35,107 nucleotides of DNA from JAKQHY01 sp034429675 (GTDB taxonomy: Bacteria > Chloroflexota > Anaerolineae > B4-G1 > SLSP01): the NCBI GenBank assembly GCA_034429675.1, contig DAOUFX010000323.1, forward strand, positions 1 to 35,107. Direction: 5' to 3'. Under the pieces are notes generated by a model that was given only the letters and a program-made list of their open reading frames with translations, had not been told where the DNA came from and ran no database searches. Position 1 is the stretch's first letter. Every line of letters starts with the position of its first letter. A program made the position numbers and the translations under genes. This document shows, in pieces, positions 24,705-33,815 of the stretch.

Positions 24705-25625
24705 ATGCCATCCCGCCTCGAAGTTCGCAGATGGCTTCAGGTCCACCGCCCGGTCCACGGCGTCGCGCAATCGGGCGATGGGCAGTACGTGGTCGTGGGC
24801 AGTGAAGTCGGCGCCGCCGTTTTCAATCTGGGCGGCCATCGCCTGGGAAGTTATCCCGCCGCTGGCGCCGAAATGCCGGTGCATCAAGTGCGCGCCTCGC
24901 TCGATTTTACGCGCCTGGTCTTTGCCACGCGCCTGGGCGATATCCTCGCCGGCGACCTGGAGCCGTCTGCAAGCCGCTTTGATATCCAACCCCGTACCCT
25001 CCATCACACCGACAACGGCATTCACGCGCTGGACTTTGCGGCGGAACGGGTCGTGTTGGGGCACTATGCCTTTGCTCTGACGGCGCTCAATCTGGAGGGT
25101 GACGTGGTGTGGCAGCAGCAAGACAGCGGTGAGGCTGCGCGCGGTTGTAATTGGTCGGTGAGCCTGACGGCGGATGGTGGTACGCTCTACGCCGGCAGCG
25201 CGAGCAGCGGCACGAACTGGCTGCTCGCGTTGGACGCCGGCAGCGGCATGGCGCTGCATCGCCGCGAGTGTGAAGGCGCCGTGATGGCCGTCGCCGCGCT
25301 GGCCGACAACGCCGGCGTCGCGGTCCTCACGCCGGACGAATATGACGCAGTGCGCTTGATCGCCTATAGCGCCGACCTCGACAATGTGCTTTGGGAACAC
25401 TCCTTTGACGGTCCGGCCGCCCTGATCGCCGACGCCAACGCGCCGTTGTTGGCAGTGGCGGCCGGTTACGACGGCCGCGTCTCTATCGTGGATGCGAGCA
25501 CCGGCGCGGTGTTAGCCTCCGAGACTTTGCGTGTGTTGGTCAACGGACTCTCTCTGGCTCAAGGGCGTTTCGTCGCTGCGGCTACTCAGGATAACAGCGT
25601 TGCGCTGCTGCGCTATCTGCCATAA
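24705..25625 (+). CDS. Beta-propeller (WD40/PQQ-like) protein
   Basis: This 306-aa protein is built of repeated four-strand blades: GVAQSGDGQYVVVGSEVGAA, ALDFAAERVVLGHYAFALTAL, SLTADGGTLYAGSASSGTNWLLALDAGSG, and LLAVAAGYDGRVSIVDASTG. I count about six or seven blades, so nearly the whole chain is one propeller. There is no signal peptide or membrane helix, so it should be cytoplasmic. It starts 3 nt after the tubulin-like stop and is surely co-translated with it, which suggests that it is a scaffold or adaptor for the tubulin-like or kinase-like protein. No catalytic residues are apparent. Confidence 0.85.
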   Translation: MPSRLEVRRWLQVHRPVHGVAQSGDGQYVVVGSEVGAAVFNLGGHRLGSYPAAGAEMPVHQVRASLDFTRLVFATRLGDILAGDLEPSASRFDIQPRTLHHTDNGIHALDFAAERVVLGHYAFALTALNLEGDVVWQQQDSGEAARGCNWSVSLTADGGTLYAGSASSGTNWLLALDAGSGMALHRRECEGAVMAVAALADNAGVAVLTPDEYDAVRLIAYSADLDNVLWEHSFDGPAALIADANAPLLAVAAGYDGRVSIVDASTGAVLASETLRVLVNGLSLAQGRFVAAATQDNSVALLRYLP

Positions 25626-25630
25626 TTTCA

Positions 25631-25694
25631 TCGCAGAGCCGCAGAGAACGCAGAGCCAAAAACTTTCAACTTGCGACTTGGAACTTGCAACTGC
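25631..25694 (+). repeat. Compound short repeats including heptanucleotides (site B)
   Basis: Three imperfect 8-9-nt units built on CGCAGAG (25631-25655) are followed by five 7-nt units of the form NRACTTN (25660-25694: aaacttt, caacttg, cgacttg, gaacttg, caactgc). The array ends 6 nt before the GAGGAG ribosome binding site of the kinase-like gene. Confidence 0.6.
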
Positions 25695-25711
25695 TTTTTT
25701 GAGGAGCTTCC

Positions 25712-28700
25712 ATGAAATTTTATGATGGCGAAGTCGTAACCTTCAATACCGCCCGTTACCGCGTGCAGGGCGAGCGTCTGGGGCGCGGCGCGGTTTCGGA
25801 TGTTTACCTGGCCCTGTTGGACGGCGGCGAAGAGGCGCGGGTAGTGCTCAAAGTGGTGCGCGACGATGCCGCCGACGACATCGGCAAGGCCGCCGCCCTG
25901 CAACGCGAGGCCGAAGTGCTCACCCAGCTCAATCAGGCCGAGGACGACGCCTGGCGACGCTTGCCCGATGCCTCCTCACGTTACCGCCGAGCGAGGGAGA
26001 CTGCGCCCAAACGGCGCATCATCGCCCTGTTGGATACCGGCGACATTGCGCCCGGTCAACCGCTGGTGGTGCAGGAGATCGCGCCGCCGGCTTTGGAACG
26101 CTTTGACGTGACCGCCCCGGCCGACGAACGCCGCGTTTTCGCTATCGCGCAGGCCGTGGTGGACGCCATCGCGTTGACGCACCGCGCCGGGATGTCGCTG
26201 AAGGACTTCGAACCGGCCACCAAAGGCGACCGTTTCCGTGTTCAATGGCTGGACGAGGCCCACCACGATTTCACCTTCAAGATGATTGACTGGAACATCA
26301 CCGGCGGGCCGGAGGCCATGACGCAAGACCTCTTTTTCTTTGGGGGGCACCTCTATTATCTTCTTACCGGGCGTCACGTTCCCTTGGACGCTGAGAATCG
26401 CACTCCTGCCAACCTGGGCATGGGCAATCCGGCATGGAATAGCTTGACTGCCGGCAGCCAACAAATCGTCGCCAAACTGCTCCATCGCGACGTCAAGCGC
26501 CGCTATACCCAGATCGAAGGGTTGGCCGACGACGTGGCCTGGTGGAACGAGGCCCTGACGCAAATCGAGACCTCCGCCGTTTTCCGCCGCCTGGACGACC
26601 GCCTGTGGCAGGCCAAACCCGCTGCCCGTTACGACCGCGTGCTGGCGATCGCCGACCTGGCGCTGCGCCTTAACCCGCCGGCCGACGCGCGCCAATCCTT
26701 TGAACAATCGCGCAAGCAGGCGCACGATGAACTGGACAAGGAAAACTGGCAGCCCATCGCCCAGGCGCAGGTGACGATGGGAACGCGCGCTTACGAAAAG
26801 GCTGATCAGGAATTTGCGGTACAGCTCAAGATTTTGCCGCCGGAGAGTGAGGCGGCGCGGTTGGCGACCATCTACCAACGGTTGGCGCGGGTGGGGCAGT
26901 TGCTCAAGCTCCAGCATCAGGGCGCCGACGAGCGCCGCACGCCCGAATGGGAGGCCCTGGAAACCCGCGCCGTCAAGGCTTTGGTGGAGCGCCGTTGGCA
27001 AGACGCGCAAGGCGCGATGGCCGAAGTGGTGCGCTTGCGCCCGGAGAGCCGCACGTGGGAGCCGCTCAAGGACCTGGAAAACTGGATTTTGGGCGGCGCG
27101 CGCTACACTCGGGAGATCGCTGCCGCGTTGACCGAGGCTGAAAATCACGTGGACGAACTGACGCCGGCCTGGTTGACTGTCGAGGCAGAAAAAATTGCCG
27201 TTCACGCCGAGGCGGTAAAGGGACTGGAAAAATTACAGGAGTTGGCGCCCTTCGAGCCGGAGTTCAAAGAGCGGTTAACGCTGGAACGCGCGCGCGAAAG
27301 CCAACGCCGGAACTTTCTGGCTCATTACGTGCAGGCGGATGAGAGCGTGACGCAAGGCGAGATCGCCTTGAAAGAAGCGCGCGCCGCCGACGAAGCGCAG
27401 GCCGATTATGCTCAGGCCGCCGAAACCTACCAAAATGCGCGGCAGAAATTTGCGGCGGCGGCGGAGCGCTTCGACGCCATCCTACGCGAGGATCCCACCC
27501 AGCGCCGGGCGCAGCTTTTTGCGCGGCAGATGCAGACCCGCATAGAAGTGACCGATGCGCTGCGCCAGCAAGCGTTGGCGCTGCACGCCGCGCAGCAGGA
27601 AATCGTCGCCGGGCGGTACGATGCCGCCTTGGACCGGGCGCGCGCGGTGCTGCAACTGGCTCCCACCCGCGCTCAGGCCCGTGAGATGCAGTCCGAAGCC
27701 GAAGCCGGCGCGCGCTTGTTGGAACAGGCGCGCAACTATTACCAGACCGCCGAGACGTATCTTAATAGCGACGAGTTTGACCAGGCGCTCGACCAATTGC
27801 GCCGCTTTGAAGCCTGGGACAGACGCCCTTTGCGCGACCTGTCCGGCGAGCAGGCGTTGCCCGGCGTGGTCGGAGGGCGGCCCTTCCATCTCCAGGGTGA
27901 ATTGCGCAGCCAGGCCGGCGCTTTACAGCAGCGGATCGAAGTCACCCGCGACGCTTCTTCCAATATCCAGCGCGCTTGGGATGAAGGCGATTATGCCGAA
28001 GTGGTCAGTTTGTGCGAGGCGTTGCAAGCGCGCGCCCCCCTGACGCCCGGCTTGCGCCAGAAACACGATGACGCGCGCCGGCGCGTGGCGAACCGGATGA
28101 GCGCAACCGCGCTGTTGACTCAACCGCAGAGTTTTGACGACTTGCGCAAGGTGCTGGATGCCCTGCGCGATGACACAGGCCGCGCGGCGCAGGAGGCCCG
28201 CACCCGGGCCGCGGAACAGTGGCAGGTTTTGTGCCGGGCTTTGACCCGGGACGATCTGGCGCAGCTTGGCGCGCGGCTTCGCGAAGGGGCGCAAAACTTT
28301 CCACAGACCGAGTCGGTGTTCGCCGGAATGTCGGCTCTGGCCGACCGGGCCGCAGCGGTGACGCAACGCCTGCAAGGCGCCGGCCGCCCGTATTGGTTGA
28401 CCCAGGCCGACCGGCAAGAGACGCTGGCGCGCCTGACCGAAGACCTGGACGCGCTCGCCGGGGCGCAGAGTTGGACGGAACTGCGCCAACGCGCGACAGA
28501 GTGGCGCGCTACTCTGCTGAAACACCTGGAAGATTTCGTCCAGGAGGAGTTGGGACGGCTTGAGAAACGTGCTCGGGCCCGCGAATTCCGTCCTGCTTTG
28601 GAAGAACTCGATGCGTTGTGGAATGGCGTCCCGCAGACGTTGCGGGATGGATTGTCGGCTGCCGTCCAGGAGCCGCGCCGCAACTTGCACGAGGCTCTGC

Positions 28701-30343
28701 GCGCGCGCCTGGATGCGGAGCGTGACCTGGGCGCGCTTCTGAACCGCCTGGCAGCCACGCCTGAGTACAGCTTCCAGGCCGCCGCGCAAGAGAGCCAGCG
28801 GACTGCGCTGCCGGTCCATCCGTCTGTGCCTGTCGAGGACCTCGCCGCCGCCCGCGCCGAGCTGGAACGCGCCGCCAAAATGGAGTTGACCGAGGCCTTA
28901 CAACCGGCGCCTGATTTGGAACCCGAGGCCGGACGGCAAAACTATGCGCAGGTCATCCAGACGTGCCGCGACCTGGCCGACGCGCGTCTGGATATATTGG
29001 CGAAGGCGGCGCCCGCCCGGACGGCGGAACTGCAAAAGCGCCTGGGAGAGACCGGGCGCGAGGCGGCGCTGGCTTTGCATCGCGCTTTACAAGAAGCCGT
29101 AGCGGAACAAAAACAACACCCCACCGCCGAACCACGACGGGTGCTGGGGCTTTACTACCAGGCGTGGTGGCAGACCACCATTGCGTTGGGCACACCTTCC
29201 CCGGCAATGCATGCCGCGCTCGAATTGCCAAAAAATATTTTGGCCGCCGCCGCCGCCGCAGAATTGCTCAAACTTCACGATATGAGCGGCTTCCGCGAGC
29301 CGGAACTGCTGCTGGATCGCGCCGAAACTTTCAACAACGAGCTAAGCAGCCTGCCGCTCGACAAAGTGCCTTTCTTGCCGGATAAAATGCCTCCTGTCGA
29401 GATGGGAACGGGGTGGCGCATTGCGACCGGCGCTCTGAACGCTCTGAAAGACCAGGTGGCCGCATTCAAGAAGCTGCTTCAGGATGCGGCCCAGATCAAG
29501 CTCCAGACGCCGCAGGCCGCGCCCGTTGCTGAGCCGGTTGCCGCGGAGGGGGAAGGCGCGCCGGACGAGAAGCCTGCCGCCCCCGTGTACCGCTACGACG
29601 CCGCGCAAGTGACCGGGCTGCAAACGCAAGCCCGCGCCCTTGACCAGGCCGTCAAACAATTGCGCGGTTCGTGGCAGGCGCTTGAATTGTCCTGGGATGA
29701 CCGTGCGGGGGTGGCGCAAACAGGCAGGGAAGCCGCGATTCACTACATCGTGGCGACCCAGTTGCGCGAGGCGCAGCGGCTCCTGGCCGGCCAGGAGGCA
29801 ATGCAAGGCCTGGAATTGCTCTCCAAAGAATTGGAAGCCAAAGGTGTGTTCAAGAGTTTGGATGAACAGGCCTCTTCCTTTTTGGCTACTCTGCGCCAGG
29901 CTTTGCAGATAAACTACTCCGCTCTGCAACAAGAGTTAATCGCTGCCCTGGGCCGCCAGATTGCCGGTATCCTGGCCTTGTCCGATGCTCCGGAACAATT
30001 GCAGCGGCAAATCCTGGTGGTGCCGCAATCGAGTTGGCTGGCCAAAAAAGCCTACCAGGCGATCCGCCAGGGCGTGGACGAGCAGGCAAAGCGGGCCGAA
30101 ACCGAGGGCCGCCGCGACACGGCCAGCCGGTTGTGGGAAATTGTGCAGGAGGCCACCGAGCCGTGGGCGACCGAGGGACAGGCTGCGCCTAAAAAGCGAA
30201 ACTTATCTCGAAACGAGACTGTCCCGGCGCCAATGAAGGCGCCGCCGCCTGAGACCGTTCCGGCGGCTCGTCCAGATGCTAAGCCTGCGAAAGAATCCAA
30301 CGCAAACCGCCCGCCGCTGCGGCCGGCTGCCCCGAAGAGGTAA
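25712..30343 (+). CDS. Protein kinase-like domain fused to a giant helical-repeat region, 1543 aa
   Basis: Residues 16-280 form a Ser/Thr kinase-like domain. It has a glycine loop LGRGAVSDVY (23-32), Lys47 in VVLKVV, a helix-C Glu66, and DWN (193-195) in place of DFG. The catalytic loop reads SLKDFEPAT where active kinases read HRDxKPxN: Asp165 is kept but His, Arg and the metal-binding Asn (Thr170 here) are lost, so activity is uncertain. The other 1260 residues are Ala/Glu/Arg/Gln-rich TPR-like and coiled-coil helices with no membrane segment, ending in a disordered Pro/Ala tail. The ATG has GAGGAG 5 nt upstream. The next gene starts 5 nt after the stop. It is likely a cytoplasmic phospho-signalling or scaffold hub for the vWA/tubulin proteins. 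Confidence 0.87.
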   Translation: MKFYDGEVVTFNTARYRVQGERLGRGAVSDVYLALLDGGEEARVVLKVVRDDAADDIGKAAALQREAEVLTQLNQAEDDAWRRLPDASSRYRRARETAPKRRIIALLDTGDIAPGQPLVVQEIAPPALERFDVTAPADERRVFAIAQAVVDAIALTHRAGMSLKDFEPATKGDRFRVQWLDEAHHDFTFKMIDWNITGGPEAMTQDLFFFGGHLYYLLTGRHVPLDAENRTPANLGMGNPAWNSLTAGSQQIVAKLLHRDVKRRYTQIEGLADDVAWWNEALTQIETSAVFRRLDDRLWQAKPAARYDRVLAIADLALRLNPPADARQSFEQSRKQAHDELDKENWQPIAQAQVTMGTRAYEKADQEFAVQLKILPPESEAARLATIYQRLARVGQLLKLQHQGADERRTPEWEALETRAVKALVERRWQDAQGAMAEVVRLRPESRTWEPLKDLENWILGGARYTREIAAALTEAENHVDELTPAWLTVEAEKIAVHAEAVKGLEKLQELAPFEPEFKERLTLERARESQRRNFLAHYVQADESVTQGEIALKEARAADEAQADYAQAAETYQNARQKFAAAAERFDAILREDPTQRRAQLFARQMQTRIEVTDALRQQALALHAAQQEIVAGRYDAALDRARAVLQLAPTRAQAREMQSEAEAGARLLEQARNYYQTAETYLNSDEFDQALDQLRRFEAWDRRPLRDLSGEQALPGVVGGRPFHLQGELRSQAGALQQRIEVTRDASSNIQRAWDEGDYAEVVSLCEALQARAPLTPGLRQKHDDARRRVANRMSATALLTQPQSFDDLRKVLDALRDDTGRAAQEARTRAAEQWQVLCRALTRDDLAQLGARLREGAQNFPQTESVFAGMSALADRAAAVTQRLQGAGRPYWLTQADRQETLARLTEDLDALAGAQSWTELRQRATEWRATLLKHLEDFVQEELGRLEKRARAREFRPALEELDALWNGVPQTLRDGLSAAVQEPRRNLHEALRARLDAERDLGALLNRLAATPEYSFQAAAQESQRTALPVHPSVPVEDLAAARAELERAAKMELTEALQPAPDLEPEAGRQNYAQVIQTCRDLADARLDILAKAAPARTAELQKRLGETGREAALALHRALQEAVAEQKQHPTAEPRRVLGLYYQAWWQTTIALGTPSPAMHAALELPKNILAAAAAAELLKLHDMSGFREPELLLDRAETFNNELSSLPLDKVPFLPDKMPPVEMGTGWRIATGALNALKDQVAAFKKLLQDAAQIKLQTPQAAPVAEPVAAEGEGAPDEKPAAPVYRYDAAQVTGLQTQARALDQAVKQLRGSWQALELSWDDRAGVAQTGREAAIHYIVATQLREAQRLLAGQEAMQGLELLSKELEAKGVFKSLDEQASSFLATLRQALQINYSALQQELIAALGRQIAGILALSDAPEQLQRQILVVPQSSWLAKKAYQAIRQGVDEQAKRAETEGRRDTASRLWEIVQEATEPWATEGQAAPKKRNLSRNETVPAPMKAPPPETVPAARPDAKPAKESNANRPPLRPAAPKR

Positions 30344-30348
30344 AAAGT

Positions 30349-31638
30349 ATGAGCGAGCGATCAACCCTTAAAAACTCTGTGCCGCCCGAAGTGGGCGAAT
30401 TGTGGGCGCAACTGCACGCCGAAGCGATGGAGAACTGCGCGACTTTGCGCGCCCAAGCCGGCGGAATCTCATTGCGCAAGGTTCTGGCGATCGGCGTTCC
30501 TTTGGCTTTGTTGCTCGCCGTTGTAATGATAGGGGGATTGTGGAGCGCCGGCGTAGTCAGCATTCCTGCTTTTGCCTGCGATGTCGCCAACGGATTGTGT
30601 ACCCCTACACCGACGCTAAACCCCACAGCTACGACCCAACCTACTTACACACCATACCCAACGAATACACCGTTGCCGCCCACGCTTACCCCAACACCCA
30701 CGAACACACCAACCCCCACATCTACACCGTTGCCGCTGGGTGACTTGTTGGCCGGGTGTACCATCAATACCCAGGAAGGCGAGCCGGCTGATTTCGATTT
30801 TGGCGTCTACCAGGAAAGTCCGGTGGATGTTGTTCGTACTGTCCGCGCGCTCAAACCGGTAGAGGGACTCAAGACTACTGTGGTTATTAGCAACACCGGC
30901 CAGTGCCGGCTGATTGAGGCCGGGGTGCTTCAAGGCCTCGAAGTAATTGCCAAGTCGCCTGAGATACTCCTCAACGCCGGGCAGACATTTACATTTGATT
31001 ATGCCTGGCCACCCTTAGAAGAAGGGCAGCACACCGCTCCTTTGATGCTACAATTTCGGACGCCCGATGGGGCGCCGTACAATCTCCCAGGCCGTGAATT
31101 CGTGCTGGCGTTGAACCTGACGCTTCAATTGGATAGCGATGGCGATGGCGTAGCAGATGAAGAAGATTGCTGCCCGCAGACGTCCGGCGTCGCTGCCTTG
31201 AGCGGCTGCCCGGATGGCGACAGCGACGGCTTTGTGGACCAGAACGACAAGGCCTGCCGGACACTCCAGGCTGATCTCTGCCATGATGCTGCTCAAGTTG
31301 CCGCCGGACATGATGGTTGCCCGGATAGCGACGGCGACGGCGTGCTAGACAAAGATGACTGCTGCCCAAGCAACTCTGGCACATTGCGCGGCTGCCCGGA
31401 TGGCGATGCGGACGGGTTCCCTGATGCCGGCAGCATCTGTCCTGATCTGCCCAACGACAACTGCCCGGATAAATCTTGTGGGCAGAATGGCGGTTGCCCC
31501 AACTGTAGAACGGAATATGACAAGTGCTCAGTTGAAGTTTGTGAGGATAAATATAACGCGGAAACAAGTCAAATTGAAAAAGATTGTCGTACAGAGTACC
31601 ACGATTGTACCCCGCACGAGGTCTGTACCTGTCCATAG
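30349..31638 (+). CDS. Single-pass membrane protein with NBR1-Ig-like and thrombospondin-3 modules
   Basis: This 429-aa protein has a 42-residue cytoplasmic N-terminus, one membrane helix (43-66), a long Thr/Pro linker (85-129), an NBR1-Ig-like beta domain (about 135-260, including TTVVISNTGQC) and four thrombospondin-3-like calcium repeats of the form DxDxDGxxD (about 262-375). It ends in a Cys-rich tail with at least ten cysteines. The order is inside-out, so most of it lies outside the membrane. The TPT linker plus TSP3 arrangement is shared with the vWA protein of the same block, which suggests that both sit in the same envelope complex. It starts 5 nt after the kinase-like stop, with an AGAGG ribosome binding site inside the preceding codons. 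Confidence 0.85.
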   Translation: MSERSTLKNSVPPEVGELWAQLHAEAMENCATLRAQAGGISLRKVLAIGVPLALLLAVVMIGGLWSAGVVSIPAFACDVANGLCTPTPTLNPTATTQPTYTPYPTNTPLPPTLTPTPTNTPTPTSTPLPLGDLLAGCTINTQEGEPADFDFGVYQESPVDVVRTVRALKPVEGLKTTVVISNTGQCRLIEAGVLQGLEVIAKSPEILLNAGQTFTFDYAWPPLEEGQHTAPLMLQFRTPDGAPYNLPGREFVLALNLTLQLDSDGDGVADEEDCCPQTSGVAALSGCPDGDSDGFVDQNDKACRTLQADLCHDAAQVAAGHDGCPDSDGDGVLDKDDCCPSNSGTLRGCPDGDADGFPDAGSICPDLPNDNCPDKSCGQNGGCPNCRTEYDKCSVEVCEDKYNAETSQIEKDCRTEYHDCTPHEVCTCP

Positions 31639-31674
31639 AGGTTTTTGTGATTTCCCGGCAGTTCGCACAAACCT
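31639..31674 (+). terminator. Weak hairpin after the NBR1/TSP3 gene
   Basis: AGGTTTTTGTG (31639-31649) pairs with CACAAACCT (31666-31674) over 9 bp with a 2-nt bulge, directly after the stop codon. No strong T-run follows, so it may only attenuate transcription before the Kelch gene. Confidence 0.3.
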
Positions 31675-31738
31675 AGCGTTTGTTACTGAGGAGCAACTTT
31701 TTACCACGAAGGCAAAAGAACGTGAAGGCACAGGATTT

Positions 31739-31821
31739 TAACTTTGAACATCTGAACCTAGTCTGTTTCTGGGAGTTCCCATTTAGACAGTTTTAACTCG
31801 CAACTTTTGACTTTCGACTGA
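31739..31821 (+). repeat. Heptanucleotide repeats in two blocks (site C)
   Basis: Three units (31739-31759: taacttt, gaacatc, tgaacct) and four units (31794-31821: taactcg, caacttt, tgacttt, cgactga) keep an exact 7-nt period with consensus NRACTTN. They end 7 nt before the AAAGGAG of the Kelch gene. A further motif related to CACGAAGGC lies just upstream at about 31699-31732. Confidence 0.55.
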
Positions 31822-31842
31822 CTCTATGAAAGGAGATTGACG

Positions 31843-33714
31843 ATGAAACTCAAAGTTTTTGGCCTAGGATTGATAGTTGGTTTGTTAGTGATGGGATTGA
31901 GTCTGGCTACGATGGTTATCCAGAGCCACGCACAGGGCCCCGCGCCGCAATGGACACCGCTTCCCATGCTTCCCGCACCGGTGGGGGATGGTGCGGCGTT
32001 TATATTGGCCAATGACCTTTACTATGCAGGAGGATGGCCTGGCGTTGTCGATCAACGAACTGCAGCAGTAAACAAACTACCAGTCGATCCGTTGGGTGTG
32101 GAATGGGAGGGCGCTTCTGCATTACCCACGGCTCGTTTGGGCGTGGCAGGAGCCTTCGTCAATGGTTACGTTTACGCAATTGGTGGTTATGATGGTAGTA
32201 GCATTCTCAATCGTGTGGATTCTTTTGATGGCACGGAGTGGCGTTCAGAGACGGCGATTCCCACAGCGCTCAATTTTACGGCAGCGGCGGCAATACAAGA
32301 TCGCATCTACGTGGTGGGTGGTTTGCCTGGTCCGGTTGCCAATGTATGGTCGACTGGCGTCATTTCAGATGGCATGTTGAGTGGTTGGCGTTCTGAAACC
32401 GCGTTGCCACGAGGTTTGATAACACGAATTGCTGCTTTTGAGACTTGCCTTTATGTTGTTGGTGGTGGTGATAGTAGTACCAACTCGCGTGCAGAGGTCT
32501 ACTGGGCGATTTTCGGTGCCGATGGTGCTATTTCAGCGTGGTCACAAGCCGGGACCTTGCCGCGCCCGCTTGCCTTCCATGCCGTCGCTATCGACCAAAA
32601 TATCCTCTACGTTTTGGGTGGAGAAACTACCGGCAGCGTGCTGAATGACCAAGTTTACCGTATTGGCATCGACCCTGACACCTGCGCCCTGGTTGGAACC
32701 TGGGAATCTTCTCCATTACCCGGCGGGGGGAACCGGCGGCTCGCTGTCGCCTCACGCTTCGGCGAACTCTACGTTCTCGGCGGGCAAACGGCTAGTGGGT
32801 ATACCAACGCGGTATGGAAAGCCTCTTTGTCCGTTCCTACTCCTACCCTCACCCTCCACAAATCCGTGGCCCTGGACGGCGACTTCGACTACGGCAAACT
32901 GATCACCTACACCCTCAGCTACAGCAACCCCTGGGTTCATCCCGATGGGCAGACCGGGGTGGTGATCACGGATGTTATCCCTTCTGGCGCGACCTTTGAG
33001 ACCTGTTCGGCGGGTTGCAAACATATCACCGCCACCAATATCTTAAGTTGCTCTATCGGCGCGCTGCCCAAGGACGCGCCGGGCGACGCGGTGACGTTCA
33101 CTGTCAAGGTTCCGGAGCCCAAGCTGGCGTGGGCGATGAACGCGCAGCCAACCGCGCATTGGATGGAGGAAAACACGACGTATATCAGTTCTGAGGTTAT
33201 CTACACCATCGCTTATACCCCCACTGTCGACGCCTCTGACGATGCAGTATTGGTCACGGCCACGCTGCCCGCGCAACTCTTCCCGCTGCGCGTGTACCCT
33301 TCCGGCGTTGACTATGCCGTGCAAGGAAACACCGTCGTCTGGCGCGTTCCTGGCCCCATTGCTGAAACGGGACAGGTTTCGGTCACAATGTGTGTACTGG
33401 AAGCCTTCAACGCGAATGACACGCTCACCTACACCGCCGCGATTGAGGACGTGTTGGTTTCTACTCCTGCCCGTACCTACACTCAGACCTTTGCACTGGG
33501 CGAAGATGCGCCGCTGGTGGCGGCAAGTTGCCTTTCTACGACCAACCAGATCTACCACCCGGACTCCGTCGTCCCTCTCTATCCTACCCTCATCCTCCGC
33601 AACCGGGCCTGGATCTGCAGCAACGAACTCCGCGGCTGCCAACCCAGCAACGGAACCATCACTTACGCTTCTCCACTAAAGGTATTTCTGCCTTTGGTTA
33701 TGCGGCAGCTGTGA
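31843..33714 (+). CDS. Exported Kelch-propeller/DUF11 surface protein
   Basis: ATG 31843 is chosen because AAAGGAG lies 8 nt upstream and a signal peptide follows (MKLKVFGLGLIVGLLVMGL to SHAQ). The 623-aa product has six Kelch blades (residues 30-330) marked by LYYAGGWPG, VYAIGGYDG, IYVVGGLPG, LYVVGGGDS, LYVLGGETT and LYVLGGQTA, which would close one six-bladed propeller. Two DUF11-like Ig repeats follow (LTLHKSVALDGDFDYGKLIT to about 415, then about 430-540). The chain ends in VFLPLVMRQL, a tail I associate with secreted Chloroflexi proteins. It is probably a cell-surface protein. The Kelch half looks AT-richer at third codon positions than the DUF11 half, which suggests module shuffling. 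Confidence 0.87.
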   Translation: MKLKVFGLGLIVGLLVMGLSLATMVIQSHAQGPAPQWTPLPMLPAPVGDGAAFILANDLYYAGGWPGVVDQRTAAVNKLPVDPLGVEWEGASALPTARLGVAGAFVNGYVYAIGGYDGSSILNRVDSFDGTEWRSETAIPTALNFTAAAAIQDRIYVVGGLPGPVANVWSTGVISDGMLSGWRSETALPRGLITRIAAFETCLYVVGGGDSSTNSRAEVYWAIFGADGAISAWSQAGTLPRPLAFHAVAIDQNILYVLGGETTGSVLNDQVYRIGIDPDTCALVGTWESSPLPGGGNRRLAVASRFGELYVLGGQTASGYTNAVWKASLSVPTPTLTLHKSVALDGDFDYGKLITYTLSYSNPWVHPDGQTGVVITDVIPSGATFETCSAGCKHITATNILSCSIGALPKDAPGDAVTFTVKVPEPKLAWAMNAQPTAHWMEENTTYISSEVIYTIAYTPTVDASDDAVLVTATLPAQLFPLRVYPSGVDYAVQGNTVVWRVPGPIAETGQVSVTMCVLEAFNANDTLTYTAAIEDVLVSTPARTYTQTFALGEDAPLVAASCLSTTNQIYHPDSVVPLYPTLILRNRAWICSNELRGCQPSNGTITYASPLKVFLPLVMRQL

Positions 33715-33724
33715 GAATGGAGCG

Positions 33725-33808
33725 AATAGCGAATTACGAATAGCGAATAGCGGATTACGAACGACGAGTTGTGGTTCACGCATCACGTTTCACGTTTCAC
33801 GTATCAGG
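33725..33808 (+). repeat. Twelve-unit heptanucleotide repeat (site D)
   Basis: Twelve consecutive 7-nt units fill the spacer between the Kelch and TPR genes. The first half uses AATAGCG/AATTACG/GATTACG and the second half CATCACG/TTTCACG, nearly all ending in CG. The array runs into the AGGAGG ribosome binding site of the next gene. It has no spacers, so it is not a CRISPR array. Confidence 0.75.
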
Positions 33809-33815
33809 AGGATGA

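Noticed and set aside
24486..25400. Minus-strand open frame of about 304 codons across the tubulin-like and propeller genes
   Set aside because: It spans the junction of two well-supported plus-strand genes, lacks a ribosome binding site and shows no recognisable domains.
25976..27205. Long minus-strand open frame (about 409 codons) inside the kinase-like gene
   Set aside because: It is antisense to a clear kinase-like/helical protein, its translation has no family features, and high GC with biased codons creates such frames.
33725..33808. Possible CRISPR array
   Set aside because: The repeats are 7 nt long with no spacers, and no cas gene is present.
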